A stretch of DNA of 64,000 nt, from positions 1,860,001 to 1,924,000 of the forward strand of contig OY723243.1 in NCBI GenBank assembly GCA_963210315.1, written 5' to 3'. Origin of the DNA: Rhynchopus euleeides. Lineage: Eukaryota; Euglenozoa; Diplonemea; Diplonemida; Diplonemidae. Positions 44,001 to 53,366 of the stretch are shown one piece after another (within the stretch, counting starts at the first letter, position 1; the number at the start of each line of letters is the position of its first letter). A model generated the notes under the pieces. The model was not told where the DNA came from. It saw only the letters and a program-made list of their open reading frames with translations, and made no database searches. Made by a program: the position numbers and the translations under genes.

Positions 44001-44773
44001 ACCTGCACACTGCGCCCCTGCCCGAGGGGTCATGGGAGGTGGCGCTGGGTGCGCTGCACGCATCGGGCTATGCCGACTACGCGCCGCCCCCCCGGCAGAC
44101 TGTGAAGCCTCTGGAGGAGTCGCTCGGGATGTACCGCGAGCGGGTGCTGCGCAGCAAGCGCATGCAGCAGGTTATCGGCATATATGCAACGTCGCTGCGG
44201 AGGCAGGCCAGCAAGGAGAGCGTGTGTGCCGCACCCAAGACCTGGTTCCAGATGAAGAATAGCTGCGGGGGGATGATGCCGTCGCTGCGGCAGTTTGCCA
44301 TCTCGACGACTGCGATAGGGCGCACGGATCTTGAGAAGCCTCCTCGGTTTGCGGCGACGATGCCCGTCCCGCCGACGCAGAAGAAGCCTGTGAGGAGGCA
44401 CCGGCATGACCCCTATCTGATGCACCCCACGCAGTGCTTCTCGCGGTCGGAGCAGCAGGCGAGTCGGGCGTTCGTCAAGTCGTATAAGTTTAAGTCTGCT
44501 GCTCCGCCCGCGTCTGCCTGCCAAGACATGGGGAGCCCCCGTTCGCCCATCCCGCCTGAGTGGATGCGCATCGGAGACACGCAAACCATGCCTCCGTCGC
44601 TGGGCACGCCGCTGCTGCCTTCGCCCGAGATGTGCTCGCTGAGGATTGCTGCCGCAGGGTACAGCGGGGCTGACACGGTGCGGCTTCCGCAGCTGAAGCT
44701 GCGGAAGAGTATTGTGACGGAGAGCTTCGGAACCCAGACGATGCCGGCGCGGATCATACCGCAGACCATGTGA
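41072..44773 (+). CDS. Large low-complexity protein, 1,233 residues, unknown
   Basis: A single-exon gene. Residues 1-160 are His/Pro/Thr-rich. About 230-300 is basic and helical. About 385-500 is a compact, well-composed region (RVKIALDKLRLTVALFKHSR, WLEEFQVAVMHLPHQAFIRL and on to EADAVRMGELLLRQKAEAVG). Residues 500-840 are acidic and Ser-rich. About 845-960 is another folded-looking region, including VIRATFDTKEEAEAAVRHLH, which could be the last strand-helix part of an RRM-like fold, though this is weak. The last 200 residues are basic with Pro and Thr. No family was recognised. The ATG at 41072 lies 50 bases after the acceptor ending at 41022. Sustained codon bias over 3.7 kb supports it being real. 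Confidence 0.85.
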   Translation: MGRAGRKRSTLRRFRDVGLSHTPQASAALAAARGTHHQHHHRHPTPHPPQPLGSRHHHAHPVVTWPPPPPPPAVQTTTTPHLPPYDLATRYPLASTRSPSASTRNSPGSTRSPPPPPHGGAGSATTPTNLGATTPPQGNQAGRVSPACESPPPSSAFYQAMIASHSPRQHGGHRGALLECSTSSDSSTLPDDSDSGSDGPSAPLSRAGSAFLPAVVTARLRRSSRKLRGEGASRRNRGRGSQILDGVRHRVKQDLKMARRLSQLHQDAQEAKTSFRQKKTNKKNQPAPTGLGAALALFVPVVEQASSADEVLGRVGLTECGEDAQLNHADLAELMFERELEEAARLGLEVPAGDGDDLFEEEEEVVVVVSPRGQNRRVTFQDPQSINKFRQRSQRVKIALDKLRLTVALFKHSRTDPDTIRSALRWNNKPTWLEEFQVAVMHLPHQAFIRLMMCCADVSSRLQLDILIDKGQTGPDIVVELRGEADAVRMGELLLRQKAEAVGTVTTDMFLKRRSLHSRIDFTMDDTELSQTEVEAQESAPHTQQGQTSSILVTEPDGVTLTREELTYIACTIDKERNEELRTPPVDAAEERRGSVRLSSPHSMSSFKPLRERAVSALDDDWDPLEDDRRLSALSSRSGGSMQDDTASFAVEAVSVAPAADTAPLEEQAEAEAEAASSAGNSNNEMDSTNGLSGAADVDDAKSDQSHASGMQAQDDAADEQNESIAESSADADGRSEDEVGSEHHIIPMHSMGVTSSQASESDDGTLPDGLSQSEAGSRASGSHAEEEEEDVPSARHTPTPPESVCPAESVGRPESRCSAGSSPTAPATPAAAAVAVGEVPCEVVMHIPYDSMVEIRHLILPPGPERRQVVQDMLLLFGGVTSVMFDDVSSVPPEVVLWRDALKLGCTKAVQELPVPDVIRATFDTKEEAEAAVRHLHAVSIIPGLPLLHVRHVTADAHPNHAPFRCKRKPKWGPGDLHTAPLPEGSWEVALGALHASGYADYAPPPRQTVKPLEESLGMYRERVLRSKRMQQVIGIYATSLRRQASKESVCAAPKTWFQMKNSCGGMMPSLRQFAISTTAIGRTDLEKPPRFAATMPVPPTQKKPVRRHRHDPYLMHPTQCFSRSEQQASRAFVKSYKFKSAAPPASACQDMGSPRSPIPPEWMRIGDTQTMPPSLGTPLLPSPEMCSLRIAAAGYSGADTVRLPQLKLRKSIVTESFGTQTMPARIIPQTM

Positions 44774-45606
44774 CCGATGCTGTGCCTTGTGGGGCGCCTT
44801 GGGTTTCCTGTTTGGTTTTTTCGATCTCACCCTTCGCACTTCGATGTGTGCGGGGAAAAGGGTGCCGCGCTTCGTTGTGCCGAATACCAGCCATGCATAC
44901 CTGCATCAGGCTACTTTTGGGCAGCATCAGCGATGCTCGCCTCTGGAGCTCTGTGAATCTGTTCCGTCGACACATCGCCGTGGCTGTGGCTTCCTTGCTT
45001 GTTTCACAACGCTATTCTCGCCTGTGCATTTGTTTGCTCGGGCACCTGTTCTGACTGTATGCTTCATGCGCGGTGTTGCCACTCTCGCGCCAGCGGATTA
45101 TGTGTATGTCTGCCACCTATACCTGATCAATTGCTACGGGGTGCCTGCCTGGCTGCTTATGCAGCCCTTCCTGCATCCAGGCCTCTCCACCTCAAGCAAG
45201 GCCCCATTTCTTCATTGTTTCGGACTATTGTGCCCATCAGTCGCCTTCTCACCCTTCGCGTTCGGCGTGTGTCCCGACGATATCACCAGACCTCGGGCAC
45301 ACCACCTACAGAACGAATGAATGGAAAGAAAGAGCGAGGGGGTGTCGAACCACCCAGGTCACAGCCTGTTGGGGGGGGGGGGGCACACATGATTTGAAAC
45401 CCCCGCCTTGCGAACCAAACCTGGGAACATCATCCCCCATCCCCCCACACCCCCTCCATCACTCCCCCCCCCCCCGCCATTTCTAGATCTCTCGGCTGCC
45501 ACCCTGCATGACGTGTGGAGGGGTAGAGGGCCAATCCTCTGAGATGTCCTTCCTAGTCGCCGACTCCACCACCCTTCCACTAGCCACACCCACACACCCG
45601 TCCCCC
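44774..45606. other. Intergenic stretch, no gene seen
   Basis: An open frame at 44787-45320 exists but lacks the G/C-ending codon pattern of the flanking genes. G and C runs occur near 45371-45383 and 45467-45477. The stretch ends in a pyrimidine tract with CAG ending at 45608. Confidence 0.5.
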
Positions 45607-45640
45607 AGGCAGGGCAGGGCAGGGGCCACCTGCCGCAACA

Positions 45641-46285
45641 ATGATCTTCACCGGGATCCTTCTGGTGGCAAAGCTGCTGGGGGAGATTGCACGCCACTTC
45701 CACGTGCTGCCATGCGCGTCGCTTCTCGGCTGGGCCGCAGAGGGGAGCTGGGTGCAGTTCGCCCTTGCGGTGTGGGGCGTGTGGACCCTGGTGCGCGGGG
45801 TCGAGCGGAGGGACGGGACCTGCGTTGCCGCGGTCTCCCTCATCTTCTTCCAGGGCAGCACCTCGATGCTGACGGAGGCTGTGACCTTCACCCTCGACAA
45901 GGTTGTTGTCTCGCCCGACACGCCCCTGCTGTCACACTGCAAATACGGCTGCCTCGGGGCCCTCTACGTCCTCCTCCTGGAAGCATGTGAGGAACGCCAG
46001 ACGCGCCGCCACACGCTCCTTCCCTTCCTGCTGCTCGTCCCCTTCGCGCTGTTCAGCCCCATCTACCTCCCGCTCTTCGCCTCTGCGTATCTCATGTTCA
46101 AGCTGGTGCCGCCGCGGGAGTTCCGCATCATCTGCGACCCCCTTGCGACCCAGTACCTCGACCCCTACCTCTCGCCACGCTTCCCTGCGGGGTGGTACCG
46201 CAGCATCTTCGAGGGGACTGGTGAAGAGTCTGCTTCGCTTCTCCACAACCACGCCGACGTGTGTTATAGCTATAGCAACGTCTGA
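45641..46285 (+). CDS. Polytopic membrane protein, unknown
   Basis: A 214-residue protein that opens with a hydrophobic segment (MIFTGILLVAKLLGEI) and has further ones at about 40-58, 63-80, 99-116 and 124-152. A DPLATQYLDPYLSPRFPAGW-type loop and a polar Tyr/Ser-containing tail follow. The pattern is a four-or-five-span membrane protein. I could not place it in a family and considered but did not accept PIG-U. The ATG lies 33 bases after an acceptor CAG ending at 45608. Strong G/C-ending codon bias supports it as coding. Confidence 0.72.
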   Translation: MIFTGILLVAKLLGEIARHFHVLPCASLLGWAAEGSWVQFALAVWGVWTLVRGVERRDGTCVAAVSLIFFQGSTSMLTEAVTFTLDKVVVSPDTPLLSHCKYGCLGALYVLLLEACEERQTRRHTLLPFLLLVPFALFSPIYLPLFASAYLMFKLVPPREFRIICDPLATQYLDPYLSPRFPAGWYRSIFEGTGEESASLLHNHADVCYSYSNV

Positions 46286-47371
46286 AAGGATTGTCGGATT
46301 TGTCGCGGGTTTGATGGGGTGGTGGGGAGGAGGGGATGTGGTGTGTGTGGTGTCGGGTAATGTGTGTTGGGGGGGTCGGGGCGAGGGTTGCCACCTGCAT
46401 TTGTGGGGGGGTGTCAATTGAGCAAAGGGAACGGGGGTGCCCGGGCCCAAGGCTGTTGTTAAAACGTGATAAGGTAGTGCGTCAAGCGAGTAAGCGGGCC
46501 CGTGTTCCGCATCAAACGGTGATAGGCCCCACAAGGCCTCACAGCGAAAGGGGTGTGTGTTTGGTGGGTTTGGGTGGCGGCGAGGCATGCCTGGATTTTT
46601 TATGGCGCGCCCTCCTGGCCGAGCCTGCGTGTTCCACAGAACAGATCCGTGGTGCGTGTTGCCTTCCCCACACACCCACCACACCCCACCCCTGCTCCAC
46701 GCAAATTCCACCCTCCTCTCTGGGTGCTCCACGTGTGTTTACGGGCACACCTCGGGCTGTCGCATGGTCGTCTTGCCCGCCTACATCCCGCATCTCACGT
46801 GGGGCGCAACTGCTTCCCAACACCGTAAATCGGGGCCGTCCGTAACATGTGGTAATGCACGGCTGATGGCATTTCGTTCCCTTCATCCTCTGTGCCAAAC
46901 TGTGACGGTGTGCACACAACAGAGTCCTACTCTGCTGGGGCGTTCACTGTTCTACACTTTAGAGCGGATGTCCTTCCCTCCCCCCTTATGTGAGAATGAG
47001 CTCGCGACGTGCGAAGGCTCCTTAGAGCGAAGGTCCGTGTGTCTGGCGGTATTGTGTGTTGCCACTTCCTTTGGTTGTCTCGCGGCATATCTGCATCACT
47101 GTCGAGTGCATAGCCCATAGCCTCCAGCATGCCGCAGTGGGGATGAGGGGCCCGTGGTTGTGCGGCCTTTCCAGCGACACCGCCCACACCAAGGGGAGGG
47201 GGGGGTGGGGCTGCGGCCCCCGCGCCAGCACCAGCACATGTCTGGTTTTGTTGGAGACCTTCCCCTTCACGCCCGCACCGCCCCCACCAGCCCCCTTCTC
47301 GATTTGCCTGGGGCCAGAACCCCCACCCCCAACCGACGCTCCAATGCGATCACACCACCCTGCACCCGTCT
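46286..47371. other. Intergenic stretch, no gene seen
   Basis: About 1.1 kb without codon bias. The frames on either strand are mixtures of T/C-rich or G-rich codons. No repeat shared with the rest of the window was recognised. Confidence 0.5.
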
Positions 47372-47417
47372 AGGCGCAGCCGCATTGCTGCAAGGGAGGC
47401 TGGGCTGTGGCACCACA

Positions 47418-47795
47418 ATGCCCTCAGATGAGCCGGAGCAGGTGCCCTTGATGTGGGACACGGTGCAGGTGGAGCGGTGCACCAACGCAGATGCGCTGCA
47501 GTGGCAGGCGATGCCAGGGCAGCAGAACCAGTCGCTGAAGCTGCCCTCCAGGTGCCAGGGCTTCTTCGGGCGCCTGCTGGGGCTGTACTTCGACACGCTG
47601 CCGATGCAGCGCGAGATGGCAAAGCTGGAGCAGGAGGAGCACGACTGGGGCTACGGAGGGGTGCACGAAGGGGCGCAGCGGTGGGCGGAACGCCCTTCCC
47701 CGCCGTCACCTCCGCAGGGCACCGAGGCGCCTGCGACAGTCGAGTTCGTCACCAGCAGTGGTTCGGTTGTCTCGAGCAACCTGCCTTCAGCATGA
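47418..47795 (+). CDS. Small hypothetical protein, 125 residues
   Basis: Starts MPSDEPEQVPLMWDTVQVER. The middle (about 35-80) is helical with CQGFFGRLLGLYFDTLPMQR followed by EMAKLEQEEHDWGYGGVHEG. The C-terminus is Pro/Ser/Thr-rich. No family was recognised. The G/C-ending codon bias and a TAG acceptor ending at 47373 favour a real gene, but its short length keeps confidence moderate. Confidence 0.55.
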   Translation: MPSDEPEQVPLMWDTVQVERCTNADALQWQAMPGQQNQSLKLPSRCQGFFGRLLGLYFDTLPMQREMAKLEQEEHDWGYGGVHEGAQRWAERPSPPSPPQGTEAPATVEFVTSSGSVVSSNLPSA

Positions 47796-48629
47796 CGATG
47801 CCGCGCTTTCCCTGAATAGCATTCTCGTGCTGTTGGGATCCGGAGCGAAAGGGAGTTGTTGCCGCTGCCCAAGCCAGCGGAATAGCCCTGCCCCCGTCAG
47901 GAAATGGGAGGGACGAAATCCGTGCGGCGCGGGTCTGTCGGGTTGGTGGCTCTGCCACGTTGCTGTGGGCAACGGAAGCAGGGATGGGGTGGTGGCGGTG
48001 GTGTGCAGCTCGTTCGTCTAGCCTGTGTGAGAAGTTGGGATGGTATCATTGTCTTGGTTCCGCTCATGTGTGGGTGTTCTTTCGTGCCGTGCGGTTGGCA
48101 CATTCCGGCGGGCCATTCCGCTGAGCCCTCGTGCTGTGTTCCTGTTCCTAGCCCCTGCAGCAGTGCATCACCCCCACCTGCTGATGCAGGCGGGTTTGAA
48201 AGAGTCAGATGGACCCCCACCCATGAACTCACCTCACCCCCCTGCCCTGCGCCTTCGTCGACTGGTGCTTGTCGGAAAAGCAGCCGATCTCGGCCAATCT
48301 CGAACTGCACCTCGTGCATGAGCTCGAGGCGCCGGGTTGCGGGCGCCTCGGGCGTGCAGTCGTCTGCTGCAGGGTCAGGTGTCGCAGCGGCGAGGCCATC
48401 GTATTTCTCCAAGTCAGACGCACACTCCTCATGTCCCGGCTCAGGCACAAAGACCCTGTCGTCTACGCTGGCAGATCGTGTCCCGTCGCGGTTGACGCCC
48501 TCTTGCAGAGGACTGGCAGAAGCGTCCGCCAGTTCGCCATCACACGCGGCCGTCGTGCACGACGGGAGAGACGGCATCGCCCACACCTTCAGATTTGCCT
48601 TCATCACATCACCACACCCTCACACCACA
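47796..48629. other. Intergenic stretch with a minus-strand open frame
   Basis: No plus-strand gene is supported. A minus-strand frame read from an ATG at 48604 down to about 48200 has a reasonable acidic composition and could be an old or real gene (see findings). The stretch ends in a C/A-rich acceptor CAG ending at 48630. Confidence 0.4.
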
Positions 48630-48695
48630 GGCAGCACACGGGACTGCCTCTTTCACCGTTAGGGCCGTACCTTTGTGCTACGAGCTCTCGGCAAG

Positions 48696-50659
48696 ATGAT
48701 TGACGAATTCACCGTGATGCACAAGGGGGGCCTTGTGCTGTTCAAAGAGAAGTTTCAGCAGGTCAGCGGGAACCCTGTCAACCAGGTGATCAAGAAGGTC
48801 TTGATCGAAGACCGCGCTGGGAAGGGCGGGTTCCAGCAGGATGCCTACAAGGTGGAGTGGCTCCTGGACAACGAGCGTGACCTGATCTACGTCATCGTCT
48901 ACAAGCACCTGCTGTCGTTGGGGTACATCTCTGAGCTGCTGGAGGCGGCACGCGACAGCTTTCTCTCCCAGTTCGGGGGCGACCTGAACAGCCGCACTTT
49001 CCTGAAGAACCCGACCGCCTTCAGCGAGACGGTGAAGGGCTACACCACGGAGTTCCGCAAGCTTGTGAGGGATGTGGAGGCTGCGACCGATGCGCTGCGG
49101 AAAGAGGCACGCAAGAGCGAGCGCGTTGCCTCCCCGTCGCGCACCGCCGTCAAGGAGGAGCAGAAGGGCGAGGAGGCAGGGCCTGTGGAGGACGAGCCGT
49201 CCCCGACACCTTCCAGCCCCGAGCAGCTGACGGGGCGGGCGGCGCTTCTGGAGAAGATGCGGAAGAAGAAGGACCAGCAGAGCAACATCGGGGGCAAGGC
49301 GAAGCCGAAGCCGGCGAAAAAACCAGCCCCGAAGAAGGAAATGCGACAGGCGGGATTCCTGCGGGACAACGGGGGCACCAGCACCGCGTCCTATACGCCG
49401 TCGGCAGAAGACAAGGACCGGGTGATCGAGCAGACGCACGACCCCACCACAGACAGGACGGATGTCGACGGGTGGTCTGCCGAGGAGAAGACAGAGAAGC
49501 CGCGTTCCCGCTTCACAACCTTCCTCAGGGAGCGCTTCGGGAACAGGTCTATCGATGTGCAGGACCTCGACGAGATCCTGCCTGCACTGCGGGACACGAT
49601 GACCTCCAAGAACGTGGCACAGGAGATCGCCGAAGGGCTTATTAGCTCTGCACGTGCAGAGCTGACGGGCAAGAGCATCCCGAACCTGACGTCACTGTCG
49701 CAGTGCATCAAGGAGTCGCTGACGCACTCCCTGATGAGGTATGTGTGGGGCAGGGCGGAGTGGTTTGCGTGTTTTGCGTTTTGAACACTGTGCACCACCA
49801 CACCCTGCCTACAGGATCCTGACGCCGAAGAAGGATGTCAACATTCTGCGCGATGTCGCCAAGGCGAAGGAGCAGGGTATGCCTGGGTGTTTGACATTTC
49901 TGCCTTGCTCATCGGCATCCCTCCTGGAAATTGCAAGAACCAGTGTGCGCGAATGATACACCATTGCCTTCAGCGCACTGCCGCACTGCACTACTCACAC
50001 GTCATGCGATACACCCCTCCCACACAGGCCGCCCGTACACCATTGCATTCTGTGGCGTGAACGGCGTTGGGAAGAGCACCAACCTGAGCAAAATCGCATA
50101 CTGGCTGCGGGGGAACAACCAGTCTGTCCTGATCGCGGCGTGCGACACCTTCAGAAGCGGTGCTGTGGAGCAGCTCAAGGTGCACAGCGGGCGCATCGGT
50201 GTTCCGGTGTTCGACAAGGGCTATGCAAAGGACGCAGCGGATGTCGCACAGTCCGCCATCGTGCGGGCAAAGAAGGACAACACCGATGTGGTGCTTATCG
50301 ACACTGCAGGGCGTATGCAGGACAACGAGCCGCTGATGCGCTCGCTTGCCAAGCTGATTCACATCAACAAGCCGGACCTGGTCCTCTTCGTCGGGGAGGC
50401 GCTTGTCGGCAACGACGGTGTCGACCAGCTGCGGAAGTTCAACAGCTCTTTGGAGAACTTCACGCCGCCTGGCCTCGCCCCCCGTGGCATTGACGGCATC
50501 ATCCTCACGAAGTTCGACACCATCGACGACAAGGTTGGCGCTGCCATCTCCATGGTGTACGAGTCTGGGCAGCCGATCGTGTTCGTGGGTGTGGGCCAGT
50601 CCTACCAGGATCTCCGCACCCTGAACCCCCAGGTCGTGGTCAGCTCTCTCCTGAACTAG
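48696..50659 (+). CDS. Signal recognition particle receptor alpha subunit
   Basis: Exons 48696-49738, 49815-49876 and 50028-50659 join in frame to 578 residues; the introns (76 and 151 nt) start GTATG. This is the GTPase that docks SRP-ribosome complexes on the ER membrane. Residues 1-130 are the SRX domain that binds the beta subunit ([16 protein letters not shown] start). A charged Lys/Pro-rich linker covers about 135-270. The NG domain follows: helical N part, then G1 GVNGVGKST (378-386), [12 protein letters not shown]3 [11 protein letters not shown]4 TKFDTIDDK, and G5 [10 protein letters not shown] near the end. Both introns flank the short exon that leads into the G domain. The length is close to the animal and yeast proteins. 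Confidence 0.96.
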
Positions 50660-52823
50660 GCTGCCTCCCGCTCCGGAGGAAGGCTGTGCTGCAGCGTGTA
50701 GCAGCGCAGGAAAATGGCACAGCAGCGGTTGGCAAGTCGGTGGGGCGTGTTGGTTGGATTTCTTTGTGCCCGTTCACCCCATAGTTTTGATTGCTGGGAG
50801 AAGTGCGTGTGGTGCCTTTTTTTTTGGGAATGGTTTTCCCCTGACAAGAAGAGAGGCGGTGCGAAACCAATCGAATCAGGGTGAATGATGCCTCCCCCTT
50901 GCTCACTTCTCTCACGCTAGCAGCACACGAGACCATGTGCCTGGGCATCGGGGCACACAAGGCACAGCAACGTTTCCTACCCCACCACCACCCCCGCCCC
51001 CCCCGCCCCATTTTCTCGCGGTTGCCATACGGGTGGGAAGGAGAAACAGCCGTGCACGCCAAAGGACATGCTCGGTTCAAATACCGGCAGAAAAAAATCA
51101 GCCTCCAGCACAGCACGCTTTGCAATTAGCATGTCCTGGCCCACACTCTCCTTTTTCTCTGCGACCCCCCACCCCCCCACGACCAGGCTCGCCCGTGTGT
51201 GCACGCCAGAATGAGGTTATGCTGCAGCCCCGTCTCGCGATAACCCCGTGAGTGCCGAGTGGGGGCAGGTTTTTTTGCCCCATTTTCATGTCCCCCCCCA
51301 TCCCCCCCGTTTGTAGTCCACACCCCCAGGCAATGAGCCCCATTCTAGCCTCGCGGGCCCTTGCGTCTGCCCATAGGGCAGCAGAGCAGGCCGTTCGCTC
51401 GGGGCGAAGTTGGGCCCAACTTCGCTAAAAAAATAAATCTTCAGATTTACTTCGTCCCAACTTCGCCCAACAACTTCGCCCAAGGGGACGAAGTTGGGAT
51501 AAAAAAATTCTGGGCTCGGCCCCCACCCACCGAAGGGGGGGTGGGTGGTGAAAGAGCCCACGGGATCACGAGGCTCAGGGGATGGGGAATGCACGAGGAA
51601 GGAAGTGTCAGAAGGAGACCACAACGACCTTCCCCAAAGTACGATGTATTGCTCCGCCCAGACCCCCCCCTGTGGCGTATGTCTGGTGCCCAATTCCTTT
51701 CAAGTTACATGAATCTGTCCATCCGCAATGAACAGATGTTCACTACCGTGGCCTCCGGCGGCTGGGGCTCCGCCCCCCAGACCCCCCTGGCAGCCGAACT
51801 GCGTGGCACAGCGTTCCCCGCCAATCTACGGGCGTTTCGCTCATAAGCAAGGTTATTAGTGCCTCCGGAGGTACTAACAGCCTTGCCAGAAGTGTAGCGA
51901 CCTGCTCTCTCAAGGAAAGGTAGCCAATGTGTACCTCCCGAGGGGGCGCGAAGCGCCCCCGAGGGGCGCCTCCCTGTGGTTAAAAAAAATCTCAAAATCC
52001 CAAAAATCCCAAATAAAACTTCGTCCACCCCACACGGGATCTGTGGACGATAGCGAACGGCCTGCAGCAGAGGGGAAAAAATATACCACAAAGTTTTGTG
52101 CAGGTTTTCAGGCAAGTTTTCTCAGTGAGCTCTACCCCACTCCGGGCTTGAGTGCGTGTGTATTGTTTTAGCATGGCCGCCCTTCTTTGTTCGTGTGTGT
52201 GTTGCAGTCAGGGTAAGGCTTTGGTGTTGTGGGCCAGACGTGGGCGGGTGTGCCGGGAGGTGGTAGCATTCGGGAGCGAATAGTTTGACACAGAGCAGAT
52301 GCACATCCATTCCCCCAAGAAGGAAACGATGCAGCATCGCGGGGGAGGGGAGGGGTTTTTTTCCCGCTTGTGCGCACAGTAGCGAACACTAAGTCTTCTT
52401 TGCACTGAGTGGATTGGGCATAGGCAAGGTTCCCCTGCAAATCGCCCAAAGAGATACAATCACGGCGATGTTTGAACCGGGAGTAGAGGGGGGTGGCGGT
52501 GAGGAGGGTGTCGTCATATCTGTTGCTTGCCTTCACTCAGCCCCAAACGGTCTCTGCCCCTTGCGTATTCTTCGAGGTCCTCCCCCTCCCCAAATGTCTG
52601 CGTGCCTTCTGCCCCTGCCTCATTCCCTCACTGCAGCAATCAGCGCGCCAGTGGCAGCGGCCGTGGATCTCGGGCAGGGCACTGGAGAGGAAGGACGGGG
52701 TGGGGAGGGAAAGAAACAACAGAGGAAAGGGGGAGTCGGCTCTCGGTGAGGCTATCCCCACGCCCCCCCTCCACCCCCCCCCCCCCCCGGTTCCAAACCC
52801 GCGACGCACACAACACAGCAAGT
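50660..52823. other. Intergenic stretch with repeat fragments
   Basis: No gene is supported. A palindromic block GGGCGAAGTTGGGCC with several ACTTCGTCCC-type strings lies at about 51400-51500. A reverse fragment of the GC-hairpin repeat lies at 51733-51798. A GAGGGGGCGCGAAGCGCCCCC hairpin lies near 51942-51962. The stretch ends in C runs and a CT-repeat tract. Confidence 0.5.
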
Positions 52824-53138
52824 TCAGAACCTCCACACCACCTCTCTCTCTCTCACAACAGGCCAGTTTGACCTGTTGGCTGTCCCACTGGCCTCCCTGT
52901 TCGCGTGCCAGTCCGCCAGGTACTGCACGTACGGCCGGCAGCCCGGGCGCACCACTGCCTCCAGCCGGACCCAGGTCAGCTTGGTCAGGGCCGCGGCCAC
53001 CTGGGTCCACGTTGTGTATGTCTGGGGTTGGTGATTTGGCCAGTCCAGCTCGGTAACCTCCCTGGAAGTTGGGCGGGTCCCGAACCCCGACGCACGTAGC
53101 AGATTGTTCAGAAGTTCTACCTCCCACCTCTCTGCCAA
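52824..53138 (-). CDS. Possible minus-strand open frame, unknown
   Basis: A 104-codon frame with a balanced, tryptophan-rich composition (MAERWEVELLNNLLRASGFG... TWTQVAAALTKLTWVRLE... YVQYLADWHANRE). It would be a rare minus-strand gene and lies in the leader region of the myosin gene. It may be a fragment of a mobile element or chance. No family was recognised, and no acceptor or GTATG intron supports it. Confidence 0.2.
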   Translation of the reverse strand: MAERWEVELLNNLLRASGFGTRPTSREVTELDWPNHQPQTYTTWTQVAAALTKLTWVRLEAVVRPGCRPYVQYLADWHANREASGTANRSNWPVVREREVVWRF

Positions 53139-53366
53139 TTAAGTGAAGAGCAATGCCACCACCACCACTACCACTGCCAACAGGGTGATGGTGCACTTTG
53201 CCACACAGCGTGCCACCCCTCCTGCCGAGGGGGTGACTCTATAGAGCAAGCTGTGTGTGTGCAGACCGCTACCCCCACACCGACACACGGGTTGAGGGCC
53301 TTGCCTGGCTGACAGGGCGGCAGGGAGGGAGGCCAGGGCAGAGGAGGGCATCCGCCCTGCGGCGCG

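Noticed and set aside
44787-45320. A 177-codon plus-strand frame after the 1,233-aa gene
   Set aside because: It lacks the G/C-ending codon bias of real genes here, is Cys/His/Phe-rich without motifs, and has no nearby acceptor.
45641-46285. Identification as GPI transamidase subunit PIG-U
   Set aside because: It is half the usual length and none of the PIG-U landmarks I can recall are visible, so it is left as an unknown membrane protein.
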